NCBI GenBank assembly: GCA_024653215.1
Contig: JANLFU010000009.1
Span: 43,399-107,398 of the forward strand
Direction of reading: 5' to 3'
DNA length: 64,000 bases
Source of the DNA: Candidatus Saccharicenans sp.
GTDB taxonomy: Bacteria; Acidobacteriota; Aminicenantia; Aminicenantales; Saccharicenantaceae
The notes beneath the pieces are model-generated. The model worked only from the letters and a program-made list of their open reading frames with translations, searched no databases and was not told the DNA's origin. The position numbers were made by a program, and so were the translations under genes. Below, one piece after another: positions 16,708 to 27,627 of the stretch (position 1 is its first letter; each line of letters opens with the position of its first letter).

Positions 16708-18699
16708 ATGAGAAACAAGAGATTTTTCCTGATCGCGGGATTAATCCTTCTGGTGGCTTCCTACGCCCCACTCCGGGCCCAGGAAGAGCCGCCCCAGATG
16801 GAACAGCCCCAGGAAGAAACTAAATATACCAACGACTCGGTCGGCCGGGTGAGCTTCCTTGAAGGCAAGGCCTTTATCCAGAGAGCGGCTGATATTGGCT
16901 ACGAAGAGGCCGTGGTCAACGACCCGGTGGCCGAGGGCGACCGCCTGGGGACGTCCGACGGCCGGATGGAAATCCAGTTCGGCCGCCGCAACTACCTGCG
17001 GCTCGATAGCGACACCAAGCTTGATATCATGAACCTGCCCCGCAAGGATAACGACCTGATCAGGTTCCGGGTCTGGTCGGGCCATGTCTATTTCGCCATC
17101 AACAACCTCAACCGGGAAAAGGGAATCGAAATTCATACCCCTGATTCTTCCTTCTACGTCCTGGAAAAAGGCATTTTCAGAATTGACGTTGAAGAGGGCC
17201 GGGGCACCGAGATCCTGGTCTTCAAGGGACTGGTGGAAGCAGCCGGCGAGCAGAATTCCTACCTGGTCAAGGGCGAACAGCGCCTGGAAATGGCCGAGGG
17301 CCGCTTTGCCTCCAGGCCGGTCGGTTTTCGCCCGGTGGCTGACGACGGGTTTGACCGCTGGAACCAGGCCCGCGACCAGCAGACCAACCGCCTCTATGCC
17401 AGGCGTTACCTGCCCGAAGACCTGGCCGAGTACGAGGGCGAGCTCAACGATTACGGTGACTGGGTTTATATTGCCCCTTACGGTTACGTCTGGGTGCCGC
17501 GGGGTGTGGCCGATGACTGGCGCCCCTACTATTACGGGCGCTGGGTCTGGGTGCCGCTGACCGGCTGGACCTGGGTTCCCTACGAACCCTGGGGCTGGGT
17601 GGCCTTTCACTATGGACGGTGGCACTGGGCCGTGGGCATCGGCTGGTACTGGATTCCGCACTATGCCTGGGGGCCGGCCTGGGTCAGCTGGTGGTGGGAC
17701 ATGGACTACTTCTGCTGGGCGCCGCTCGGCTGGTACGGCTACCCGGTGGTGGTGATCAACAACGTCTTTTACGATAGATATACCGGGGCCTACCCGATCC
17801 ATTCCCGGGCCCTGGTGGCCGTCAGGAAAGACCAGCTCCGGGCCCGAGACATTTCCCGGGCTGCCCTGAGGCCGGAAAACCTGAGAGCGGCCAACCTGGA
17901 CAAGAAAATTACGATGACCAGCAGGACTCTTCCCTTCCGTCCGGAAGGCTCCAGGCTGACGGTGGAGAAACTTGACGGAAAACGCGTCCTGGTCAGGCAG
18001 GATAGCCAGGGCGCCGGCCTGAAACAGGGTCTTCGCGAGACACCCGGAAGAATTTCCGGGAACAGGGACAAGGCCAGTCCGGAAAGTCTCCGCCCGGTTG
18101 GCCAGTCCGGTGAAAGACCGGCCCAGGTTTCTGGCGAAAAGGGAAAATCAATTCAACCAAAAAGCCAGGGCGGAGAGAAAGGCTCCTCTTCGGCCAGGCC
18201 ATCAAAAAGCACTCCTGCCTCGGGCAAGGTGACACCCAGGAAAATTCAGAAAAAGGATGATTCACCCTCGGCCGTGGCTTCAAGGTCTTATAGCGGACCT
18301 GAGACCGGGCGCAGCATCAAGACCTATCCTTCATCTTCAAGTATCAGCAGCAGAAGTGTCAGCCGGCCTTCAAGCGGCTATCGGTCTGACTATTCGGCAC
18401 CAAGCCGAAGCTACAGCCGACCAGGAACCAGCTCGAGAAGCTATGGCAGCACTTCCTACAGGCCATCCACCGCTCCCCGGAGCGAACGTTATGCTCCTTC
18501 CCGTCTTAACTCGCCGGGCCTGAGTTCAGGCTCCTCGCGCTCCGGTTACGGCTCTTACCGGAGCGGTTCCGGTTCCAGGATCGGCTCTTCAAGCTCTGGC
18601 TCCTCCAGGATAGGCTCTTCCGGCTCCGGTTCCCGTTCAATCGGCTCCTCGCGTGGCTCGTCCTCATCGAGGTCTGGTTCGGTCAGCCGCAAGAAATAA
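16708..18699 (+). CDS. FecR-domain / DUF6600-type secreted protein with Ser/Arg/Gly-rich tail
   Basis: The ATG at 16708 has AAAGGAG at 16695-16701 with ideal spacing and opens directly into a signal peptide (RNKRFFLIAGLILLVASYA, cut near PLRAQ). An ATG at 16687 is less likely. Residues about 40-210 resemble a FecR domain (GRVSFLEGKAFIQRA, LRLDSDTKLDIMNL). Residues about 245-350 are a tryptophan/tyrosine repeat block (GDWVYIAPYGYVWVPRG, YYYGRWVWVPLTGWTWVPYE, WGWVAFHYGRWHW) typical of the DUF6600 group. The last 200 or more residues are low-complexity Ser, Arg, Gly and Pro. It is probably periplasmic or surface-exposed, with unknown function. No sigma/anti-sigma pair is adjacent, so the FecR part is not linked here to iron signalling. 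Confidence 0.8.
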   Translation: MRNKRFFLIAGLILLVASYAPLRAQEEPPQMEQPQEETKYTNDSVGRVSFLEGKAFIQRAADIGYEEAVVNDPVAEGDRLGTSDGRMEIQFGRRNYLRLDSDTKLDIMNLPRKDNDLIRFRVWSGHVYFAINNLNREKGIEIHTPDSSFYVLEKGIFRIDVEEGRGTEILVFKGLVEAAGEQNSYLVKGEQRLEMAEGRFASRPVGFRPVADDGFDRWNQARDQQTNRLYARRYLPEDLAEYEGELNDYGDWVYIAPYGYVWVPRGVADDWRPYYYGRWVWVPLTGWTWVPYEPWGWVAFHYGRWHWAVGIGWYWIPHYAWGPAWVSWWWDMDYFCWAPLGWYGYPVVVINNVFYDRYTGAYPIHSRALVAVRKDQLRARDISRAALRPENLRAANLDKKITMTSRTLPFRPEGSRLTVEKLDGKRVLVRQDSQGAGLKQGLRETPGRISGNRDKASPESLRPVGQSGERPAQVSGEKGKSIQPKSQGGEKGSSSARPSKSTPASGKVTPRKIQKKDDSPSAVASRSYSGPETGRSIKTYPSSSSISSRSVSRPSSGYRSDYSAPSRSYSRPGTSSRSYGSTSYRPSTAPRSERYAPSRLNSPGLSSGSSRSGYGSYRSGSGSRIGSSSSGSSRIGSSGSGSRSIGSSRGSSSSRSGSVSRKK

Positions 18700-19069
18700 T
18701 TCCCTGGAGAGCTAAGGCCAGAGGCAGGCCCCGGTCTTAGGGCTGCGGGCAAAGAAAAGCCGGACATTCACTCGAATCGGGGCGGGCAATTCTCTGGACC
18801 AGACCGGGCGATTTCAATGGACAGCCGCCTGGCCCACTATAAATATGAATTTTCGGGTTCTTGGTTCCTGAGTATTTCTGGCCTATCAAGGGAGTATCCA
18901 GCTTATCCATAAAAAGCCTGGATCATACTGGGCTGGAGACCGGGACAATCAACTTTGTCCCACCTCTCAGGCTTAGAAATCCAGAACATTCCGTTGATCT
19001 GCCGGGTTTTAATGAATTTTTAAGTCGGGTCTTAAAGATTTTTAGATTCTTGCCGGTGCCCCAGCTAAC
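18700..19069. other. Intergenic gap with no gene, ending at an orphan operator
   Basis: This lies between the 3' ends of the DUF6600-type gene and the PBP1A gene, so it is convergent. I see no credible coding frame and no good terminator. Its right end is marked by the palindrome at 19070-19089. Confidence 0.5.
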
Positions 19070-19089
19070 ATATGAATAACCATTCATAT
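19070..19089. promoter_or_regulatory. Orphan palindromic operator matching the fucI operator
   Basis: ATATGAAT (19070-19077), four bases AACC, then ATTCATAT (19082-19089) is a perfect palindrome with 8-bp arms. On the minus strand the site reads almost exactly as the fucI operator at 36742-36765. It lies 37 bp beyond the stop of the PBP1A gene and points, on the plus strand, into the antisense of that gene. No sense gene follows, so it has no obvious target. Confidence 0.65.
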
Positions 19090-19125
19090 ATTGTTCGGTT
19101 TTATCCCATCCGGCCAGCAGCGGGG

Positions 19126-21579
19126 TTAATCCCTTTCTTCCTTGGCCTTCCGTTCCGCATAATAATCCAGGACCCGCAGGTGGTCCTGCAGGGAGCAATA
19201 GCGGTTGGGCTCGGTGCCGGGCAGGAAGACTTCCTGGAATGGATACTTACAGACCGGAGAGGCCAGCAGCCCCGTCTTTCTGTCGATGGTCACAAAGACC
19301 AGGTTGGGCGGGACCTCAAAATCCTCAATCAGGATGGCTCCCGGGTTGGTTACGGTTTGACCTTCCTCCCCTGAAGATGACGCCGGCTGGGTGGCCAGGA
19401 ATTCTTTTTTCTTATCTTCAATCACCCGGGCAAAGAAATCCCGCCAGATAGGCAGGGCCACCACGGCCCCGGACTGCCGGTTGCCCAGGGTTATCTTGGT
19501 GTCATAACCGACCCAGGCCCCGGCACAGAGCGAGGGCGAAAAGCCGATGAACCAGGCATCGGTGAACTTGTTGGTGGTACCGGTCTTTCCCCCCAGCGGC
19601 CAGTTCAGGGAAGCGGCCGAGGCCGCGGTTCCCCTCTGGACCACGCCCTGAAGAAGATAGGTCATCATGTAGGCAATCTGGGGTGAAATGACCTCTTCGG
19701 TCTGGGGCAGGTTTTCTTCCAGGATGTTGCCGTCCTTGTCCTCAATCTTGATTATAAAATAAGGCCTGGCCCGAAGCCCCTTGTTGGGGAAAACGCTGAA
19801 GGCCGAAACCAGTTCCTGCAGGGTAACCTCAAAGGCCCCCAGGGCCAGCGACAGGTAGGGGTAAATGGTGGAAGTAATGCCGAACTTGCGGCAATATTCC
19901 ACTCCCACCTGAGGTGAAATATAGTCCAGCAGCTTGGCCGTGATCACGTTCCGGGATTCTTCCAGGCCGGTCCTCAGGGTAACTGCCCCGTGGTACTCGC
20001 CGTCGTAATTCTTGGGCGTCCAGGGATTGCCGGTCCACTTGTCCACGAAGTTGGTCGGCTCATCGACTATGACGCTGGCCGGGGTGAACCCTTTTTCCAG
20101 GGCGGCCGTGTAGAAAATCGGCTTGATGGCCGAACCGGTCTGGCGCAGGGCCTGGGTGGCCCGGTTGAACTGGCTGCGCTTGAAGGAGTAACCGCCGACC
20201 ATGGCCTTGATCTGGCCGGTAGCCACGTCCACGGCAATGAAGGCTCCTTCCACTGCCGGTTCCTGGTCCAGGTTGACCCGGGCCGTCCTGGTAACTTCAT
20301 CCACCGATTGTACTTCAACCAGAATCACATCACCGGGTTTAATCAAATCATTCAGGTAACGGGCCTTGGTCCACTCAATACCCTTGCTGGTCATCAGGCC
20401 CGTATAATTCTTGAGCCTGACCTTGGCCTCGGTCCGGCCCGCTTCCAGGACGATGGCCTGTTCCGTCTTTCCGGGAACCGGGGCCAGGCTGTCCCAGTCA
20501 TCCAGCCAGATTTTTTCCAGGTCGTTCTTGCCCTCGGCCAGGAGGTTGCGCTTGTCCTTTCGCCAGCCGTTCTTTTTATCCTGGGCCCTGAGGCCGCGGT
20601 CCAGCGCCTCCTCGGCGTATTTCTGGTAGTTAAGATTGAGGGTGGTATAAATTTTAAGGCCGCCGCGGTACAGGACATCATCGCCGTACTTGCGCTCGAT
20701 GTACTTCCTTACTTCCTCGTAAAAGTAGGAGCCGGCTTCAACCGTCTGCCGGCGCAGCGGCAGGACTTCCAGCGGCTGCTTCTTGAATTCCTCCGCCTGC
20801 TGCCGGCTGATGAAGCCCTCCTCGGCCAGGCGGTTCAGAACGTGGTTGCGGCGATTCAGGGTGACCTTGGGATTGTTATAAGGTGAATAGATGGCCGGGC
20901 CTCTAAATATACCGGCAATCAGGGCCGCCTCGGGCAGGGTTAATTCGGTAACGCTCTTGCCGAAATAGAGCTGGGCCGCCGATTCCACTCCCCACGTCCC
21001 ATGGCCCAGGTAAAACTGGTTGCAGTAGAGTTCCAGGATTTTTTCCTTGGTATAACGCCGCTCGATTTCCATGGCCACGAAAATTTCCTTGAGCTTGCGG
21101 CGGATGGTCTGCTGGGGATAAAGGAACAGGCTGCGGGCCAGCTGCTGGGTGATGGTGCTACCCCCGTGCAGCCTGGTCTTACCCAGGATTATCCTGAAAA
21201 AATCCTCCTTAACGGCCCTCATGATGCCGCGGTAATCTATGCCTTTGTGGGCAAAAAACCTCGGGTCCTCGGTGGCGATTATGGCCTGCTTCAGCGTCTC
21301 GGGAATCTTTTCGTAGGGTATCTGAATTCTTCTTTCGGCCGCAAACTCCTTGGCCGGCTGGCCGTCATCGGAATATACGACCGATATTATTTTCGGCTTG
21401 ATCTGTTCCAGTTCCCCCACATCCGGGAGGTTTTCCTTTATGGCCAGGTAGGCCCCGAACATTCCGCCCAGGGCCAGGGCCACCAGCAGCAACAGCGACA
21501 GCAGTAGCCCCCTGATTATTTTCTTCCGGTTAAAGGTTGGAACCTTGATCCTAAGAACGATTTTTTTTCTTTCGGGCAT
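19126..21579 (-). CDS. Bifunctional penicillin-binding protein 1A
   Basis: Class A PBP, which polymerises glycan strands and cross-links peptidoglycan on the outer face of the inner membrane. After a cytoplasmic basic stretch and one membrane anchor (about 18-42) comes a GT51 glycosyltransferase domain with its motifs (ATEDPRFFAHKGIDYRGI, GGSTITQQLAR, then ERRYTKEKILELYCNQFYLG and AALIAGIFRGPAIYSP). The transpeptidase domain follows with the SxxK motif (RQTGSAIKPIFY), SRN (EESRNVITAK) and KTG (GGKTGTTNKFTDAWF). Between them lies an OB-like insert. At 817 residues it is the usual size, and all catalytic motifs are intact. The ATG at 21579 has only a weak ribosome site. Confidence 0.95.
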   Translation of the reverse strand: MPERKKIVLRIKVPTFNRKKIIRGLLLSLLLLVALALGGMFGAYLAIKENLPDVGELEQIKPKIISVVYSDDGQPAKEFAAERRIQIPYEKIPETLKQAIIATEDPRFFAHKGIDYRGIMRAVKEDFFRIILGKTRLHGGSTITQQLARSLFLYPQQTIRRKLKEIFVAMEIERRYTKEKILELYCNQFYLGHGTWGVESAAQLYFGKSVTELTLPEAALIAGIFRGPAIYSPYNNPKVTLNRRNHVLNRLAEEGFISRQQAEEFKKQPLEVLPLRRQTVEAGSYFYEEVRKYIERKYGDDVLYRGGLKIYTTLNLNYQKYAEEALDRGLRAQDKKNGWRKDKRNLLAEGKNDLEKIWLDDWDSLAPVPGKTEQAIVLEAGRTEAKVRLKNYTGLMTSKGIEWTKARYLNDLIKPGDVILVEVQSVDEVTRTARVNLDQEPAVEGAFIAVDVATGQIKAMVGGYSFKRSQFNRATQALRQTGSAIKPIFYTAALEKGFTPASVIVDEPTNFVDKWTGNPWTPKNYDGEYHGAVTLRTGLEESRNVITAKLLDYISPQVGVEYCRKFGITSTIYPYLSLALGAFEVTLQELVSAFSVFPNKGLRARPYFIIKIEDKDGNILEENLPQTEEVISPQIAYMMTYLLQGVVQRGTAASAASLNWPLGGKTGTTNKFTDAWFIGFSPSLCAGAWVGYDTKITLGNRQSGAVVALPIWRDFFARVIEDKKKEFLATQPASSSGEEGQTVTNPGAILIEDFEVPPNLVFVTIDRKTGLLASPVCKYPFQEVFLPGTEPNRYCSLQDHLRVLDYYAERKAKEERD

Positions 21580-21851
21580 CTTAGTCCAGTCTGAAACTCG
21601 AAACAGCCAGCAAGTAAGACAATATATCAGATTAAAGGGTAAAAAAACAATGCCCGCCGGCTTATGGTTGCATCTTTTTTTCGCCTAGGCCCCGGATGGC
21701 TCAGGGTCCGGTCAGGCCGGGTCCCCCCTCCCCTCCTTACTCAATCTCTCCCGAGCGGGATTCCTTTCGCTTGGGGCAGCAGGAAACAAAGAACGGGCCA
21801 CCTATTTGAATCATTGCCACCAATACCGGAAGGAGAGAAGCTTTACCCGGC

Positions 21852-22490
21852 TTACTTGAGCACCGGGAATTTTTTTACAAGGAGCGACCAGATTTTCCGG
21901 TGGATGGCCGCCGCGGCCGGCCGGCCGTCGACCACCAGGCACTGCGGGTCGCGGAACGACAGGAATATTTTCCTGACTTTTTTTAGGTACTCTTTTTCCT
22001 CAAAATGCCCGTAGATGATTGGCCGGTCCTTGATGCGGCGCAAGCCGGTAGAGACCGGAACATCCAGGATGAACACCAGGTCGGGGACAACGGCGAATTT
22101 TTGGTGCCGGCGCCTGATTTCTTCCAGGGACAGCCCCCGGGCTCCCTGGTAGGCCAGGGTAGAAAAATAATAACGGTCCAGGATTACCGTTTTTCCGGCT
22201 TCCAGGGCCGGTCGGATATTTTGCACCACGTTTTCCCTGCGGTCCCTGATAAAGAGCTCGAGCTCTTCTTCGGGAGTGACCGAGCCGCTGGTCCGGGAGA
22301 GCTCCCTTATCTTCCGCCCCCATTTGCCCTGGGTCGGTTCCCTCAGGGTGACCACTTCCAGGCCCCGGCGGCGCAACCTCCGGGCCAGGCGTTCCACCTG
22401 GGTGGATTTGCCGGAGCCGTCAATTCCCTCGAAAACGATAAATAGTCCCCGCGCCTTCTTTTTCCCCTGTGGCCGGCCTTTTTCTTTCAT
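21852..22490 (-). CDS. tmk: Thymidylate kinase
   Basis: Phosphorylates dTMP to dTDP with ATP in the cytoplasm, an essential step of dTTP synthesis. The 212-residue protein has the P-loop FEGIDGSGKSTQ, the DR(Y/F) block LDRYYFSTLAYQGARGL, and the dTMP-binding REPTQGKWGRKIREL segment. Family length is usual. The N-terminus has a short lysine/arginine-rich extension (MKEKGRPQGKKKARG). It stands alone on the minus strand, divergent from the HtrA gene, with 160 bp between the two starts. The other DNA polymerase clamp-loader genes often linked to tmk are not present. Confidence 0.94.
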   Translation of the reverse strand: MKEKGRPQGKKKARGLFIVFEGIDGSGKSTQVERLARRLRRRGLEVVTLREPTQGKWGRKIRELSRTSGSVTPEEELELFIRDRRENVVQNIRPALEAGKTVILDRYYFSTLAYQGARGLSLEEIRRRHQKFAVVPDLVFILDVPVSTGLRRIKDRPIIYGHFEEKEYLKKVRKIFLSFRDPQCLVVDGRPAAAAIHRKIWSLLVKKFPVLK

Positions 22491-22650
22491 GGCAACCTTC
22501 TCTTTGTTCTCCTATCTTACCGACGAATCGCGGTCAATGCAACCATCGGGCCGCTCTGCTGGTTATTCATTAAATTAGGCCAGGAGTCTGGCTCCGTTGA
22601 ATTTTATGGCTCGTTATGTTAATTTTAATTATCTTCGAGGGAGGCTCAAA

Positions 22651-24167
<1,517 letters not shown>

Positions 24168-24168
<1 letters not shown>

Positions 24169-25016
24169 TGCAGTTCGCCAAGCTTCACGCCCTGGGAAAC
24201 GATTTCCTGGTGGTGGAAGATCCACCCCGGGTGGAGGAAGCCGACCTGCCGGAAATATCCCGGCGGATGTGTGATCGTCATACCGGCGTTGGAGCCGACG
24301 GCCTGCTGCTGCTAAAACAGGTGAACGGGCAGGCCGAGCGCTATGGCTTTCGCATCTTCAATGCCGATGGCTCCGAGGCCGAGATTTCGGGCAACGGCCT
24401 GCGCTGTGCCGCGGCCTACCTCTTCCACCGGCAACGGGTAAATGGAACCAACGTTATCTTTGAAACGGTAGCCGGGGAACGTTCCTGCAACCTGGTGCAA
24501 CGAGATGGCAATTCATTTGAGCTCCGAACCGAGATGGGCGAACCTCGCTTCTCTTCCCGCGACATTCCCTTTGATGACGGCCAGGAGCATGAATACATAA
24601 TTGACTATCCCCTGTCCATCAGCCGCCGGGTTTACCACATCACCTGCGTTTCGGTCGGCAACCCCCACTGCGACATCTTCGTGGAAAGATTCTTCCCGGC
24701 CAGGATCGAATGGCACCAGGTGGGCCAGGAGCTGGAGCATCATCCTTTCTTTCCCCACAGGACCAACGTGGAATTCATCAGGGTTATTAACCGCCAGGAA
24801 ATAGAGGTCCTGTTCTGGGAAAGGGGCGTGGGCGAGACTTTGAGCTCGGGCAGCGGCTCCTGTGCCGCGGCGGTGGCCGCCATCCTCAAGGGCCTGACCG
24901 AAAGAAAGGTCCGGGTCTGGACCAGCATGGGCTCGCTGATAGTAGAATGGGAAAAAGACCGGATCTTCCAGACCGGGCCGGCCCAGCTGGTATTTGAGGG
25001 CAATTTCCTGGGCTGA
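24168..25016 (+). CDS. dapF: Diaminopimelate epimerase homologue with both catalytic cysteines replaced by serine
   Basis: The 282-residue protein fits DapF along its length (start HALGNDFLVVED, then RMCDRHTGVGADGLLLL, NADGSEAEISGNGLRCAAAYL, GNPHCDIFVE, ERGVGETLSSGSGSCAAAVAA). DapF converts LL- to meso-diaminopimelate for lysine and peptidoglycan. The family uses two cysteines as acid and base, in NxDGSxxxxCGNGxR and in ACGSGA. Here both positions are serine: residue 74 (codon TCG at 24387) and residue 227 (codon TCG at 24846). The neighbouring cysteines (GLRC, GSC) are kept. Either the enzyme works with a changed mechanism, or it acts on another substrate, or it is inactive. The gene is coupled to the upstream HtrA gene by TGATG. 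Confidence 0.85.
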
Positions 25017-25167
25017 AAAAGCGCGGCGAATAATTGTGCTTGGAGAGAGGGCTCTATCTATCTGTCAGCCCGGCGGCCAATGAACTTCAGGTCGGAATGA
25101 AGCTGACCCCCGCATAACACAGTGGTGGCCCCGTGGCAGCTTTCCCGGTTCGAGTTTGTTTTAAGGC

Positions 25168-27627
25168 TCAGCTTTTCTTCCGGCCGGCACCCTTTTTCCG
25201 CCGTCCCGTCTTTGCTCCGACCACCACCACGTCTTGAGAAAAAGGCCGGGCCAGGGCATCCCGGAAGACCTGCTTGATGTCCTCCACAAAGATGAACTGC
25301 ATTTCCTGGCGGATCTTGGTCGGGATATCGACCAGGTCTTTTTTATTGGGCAGCGGCAGGATCATCTTCTTGATGCCTGCCCTCTGGGCGGCCAGGACCT
25401 TCTCTTTTATCCCGCCCACGGGCAGGACGTTTCCCCTCAGGGTAATCTCGCCGGTCATGGCCACGTTCCAGCGCACCGGGATGTTGGTGCAGACCGAGAT
25501 GAAGGCGGTGGCGATGGTCACCCCGGCCGAGGGCCCGTCCTTGGGAATGGCCCCTTCCGGTATGTGGATATGAAAATCGTTCTCCATGAAAATCCTGGGG
25601 TCGATGCCGAATTCCCTGGCATGGGCCCGGGCATAGCTCAGGGCGGCCTGGGCCGATTCCTTCATCACCTCGCCCAGCGAGCCGGTCAGCATCAGGTTGC
25701 CCTTGCCCTGCATCCTGGTGGCTTCGACGAACAGGATTTCGCCGCCGGCGGCGGTCCAGGCCACGCCGGTGGCCACGCCCACCTGGTCTTTCTTGGTGAG
25801 CTGGTCGCGGAAAATCTTGGGCGGGCCCAGGAACTTTTCCACGTTCTGGGCGGTCACCCTGACCTTTCTCTTTTTCCCCTCGGCGATCTGCCTGGCCACC
25901 TTGCGGCAGACGGTGGCGATTTCCCTTTCCAGATTCCGGACGCCGGCTTCCCGGGTGTACTGGGAAATTATGACTTTAACCGCCGCCTCGGAGATGTCGA
26001 TGGCTTCGGGCTTCAGGGCGTGCTCGGCAATCTGCTTGGGGATCAGATGCCGGATGGCAATCTGCAGCTTCTCTTCCTCGGTATAGCCAGGAAGCTCGAT
26101 GACCTCCATCCGGTCGCGGAAGGCCGGCTGGATGGGGTCGAGCAGGTTGGCCGTGGTGATGAACATGACCCGGGACAGGTCGAAGGGCACTCCCAGGTAA
26201 TGGTCGAGGAAGCTGTTGTTCTGTTCGGGGTCGAGCACTTCCAGCAGGGCCGAGGACGGGTCGCCCCGGAAATCAGCCCCGATCTTATCCACCTCGTCCA
26301 TCATGAAGACCGGGTTGTTGGAACCGGCCCGGCGCAACCCCTGGATGATTTTTCCGGGCATGGCCCCGACGTAGGTCCGGCGGTGGCCGCGGATTTCTGC
26401 TTCGTCGTGAACTCCGCCCAGTGAAATCCGGACAAACTTCCGTCCCAGGGCCCTGGCGATGGACTTCCCGAGCGAAGTCTTACCCACGCCCGGAGGCCCC
26501 ACAAAGCACAGGATGGGCCCCTTGAGCTTCTTGGAGAGTTTCCTGACGCTCAGGTATTCTATGATTCTTTCCTTGACCTTATCCAGGCCATAATGGTCCT
26601 CGTCCAGGATCTTCTTGGCCATCTTCAGGTCCAGGTTGTCCTTGGTGCTGATGTCCCAGGGCAGAGAAAACATCCAGTCCAGGTAATTCCTGATAACGGC
26701 CGTTTCGGCCGACTCCGGGTGCATCTGGCCCAGGCGGCTGATCTGCTTTTCCAGTTCCTCCCGGACCTCGTCGCTGACCCTTAGCTTTTTCAGCTTCTCC
26801 TGGTAGGCCTTGATTTCTTCCTGGAGCTCGGAACCTTCGCCCAGCTCCTTCTGGATAGCCTTCATCTGCTGCCGCAGAAAGTACTGGCGCTGGAGCTTGT
26901 CAAGCTCTCCCCGGGCCTCGTTGGAAATCTTGGACTGCATCTCCAGGAGCTCCAGCTCGCGGACCAAAAGCTCGTAGACCCGCTTCAGCCTCAGCACCGG
27001 GTCGACAATTTCCAGGACTTCCTGGGCCTCCTTGACCTTGAGCTCCAGGTTGGAGGCGGTCAGGTCGGCCAGCCGGCCCGGGTCCTCCAGGTTGGCGGCA
27101 ATGACCAGGATTTCAGGCTGGATGGACTTACCCAGGGAGGTGGCCTTTTCCAGGCCGGAGCGGACATTCCTGATCAGGGCTTCGAGTTCGATGGATTTCT
27201 CGGCCGGCTCGGGCTCCTGCAGGGTTACTATCCTGGCCTGGATGAAAGGACCTTCATCCTCGAAGGTCTCAATCCTGGCCCGGACCAGGCCCTGGGCCAG
27301 AATCCTGATGCGCCCGTCGGGCAGCTTCAGCATGCGCATGATGAGGGCCACCGTGCCCACCTCAAAGACGTCTTCCCGCTTGGGCTCTTCGATCTCCATG
27401 TCCTTCTGGGTGAGCAGCAGGATCATGCGGTTGGTGGACAGGCTGTAATCTATGGCCGCCTTGGACTTTTCCCGGCCGACGTAGAGCGGGGCAATCATGT
27501 AGGGAAAGATCACCACGTCCCTGAGCAGGAGAACGGGCAGCTTGTCCGGAACCTGCAGTTTCTGCTGCTGCTCTTCGGTCAGACCGTTGACCGCTTCTTC
27601 CGGGGAATTATCGAACTCGGACATCAT
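25168..27627 (-). CDS. lon: ATP-dependent protease Lon
   Basis: Cytoplasmic AAA+ serine protease that degrades misfolded and regulatory proteins. The 819 residues show the N-terminal substrate-binding domain (LPVLLLRDVVIFPYMIAPL), a coiled coil, the AAA+ module with P-loop GPPGVGKTSLGKS and Walker B PVFMMDEVDKIG, and the protease domain with the Ser-Lys dyad (Ser in KDGPSAGVTIATA, Lys in GGIKEKVLAAQRAG). The C-terminus is lysine/arginine-rich. The start overlaps the hsp20 stop in ATGA, and AAGGAGGT lies just before it. This makes it the last gene of a flippase-nrdR-hsp20-lon run; pairing of a small heat-shock protein with Lon is a sensible stress unit. Confidence 0.97.
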   Translation of the reverse strand: MMSEFDNSPEEAVNGLTEEQQQKLQVPDKLPVLLLRDVVIFPYMIAPLYVGREKSKAAIDYSLSTNRMILLLTQKDMEIEEPKREDVFEVGTVALIMRMLKLPDGRIRILAQGLVRARIETFEDEGPFIQARIVTLQEPEPAEKSIELEALIRNVRSGLEKATSLGKSIQPEILVIAANLEDPGRLADLTASNLELKVKEAQEVLEIVDPVLRLKRVYELLVRELELLEMQSKISNEARGELDKLQRQYFLRQQMKAIQKELGEGSELQEEIKAYQEKLKKLRVSDEVREELEKQISRLGQMHPESAETAVIRNYLDWMFSLPWDISTKDNLDLKMAKKILDEDHYGLDKVKERIIEYLSVRKLSKKLKGPILCFVGPPGVGKTSLGKSIARALGRKFVRISLGGVHDEAEIRGHRRTYVGAMPGKIIQGLRRAGSNNPVFMMDEVDKIGADFRGDPSSALLEVLDPEQNNSFLDHYLGVPFDLSRVMFITTANLLDPIQPAFRDRMEVIELPGYTEEEKLQIAIRHLIPKQIAEHALKPEAIDISEAAVKVIISQYTREAGVRNLEREIATVCRKVARQIAEGKKRKVRVTAQNVEKFLGPPKIFRDQLTKKDQVGVATGVAWTAAGGEILFVEATRMQGKGNLMLTGSLGEVMKESAQAALSYARAHAREFGIDPRIFMENDFHIHIPEGAIPKDGPSAGVTIATAFISVCTNIPVRWNVAMTGEITLRGNVLPVGGIKEKVLAAQRAGIKKMILPLPNKKDLVDIPTKIRQEMQFIFVEDIKQVFRDALARPFSQDVVVVGAKTGRRKKGAGRKKS

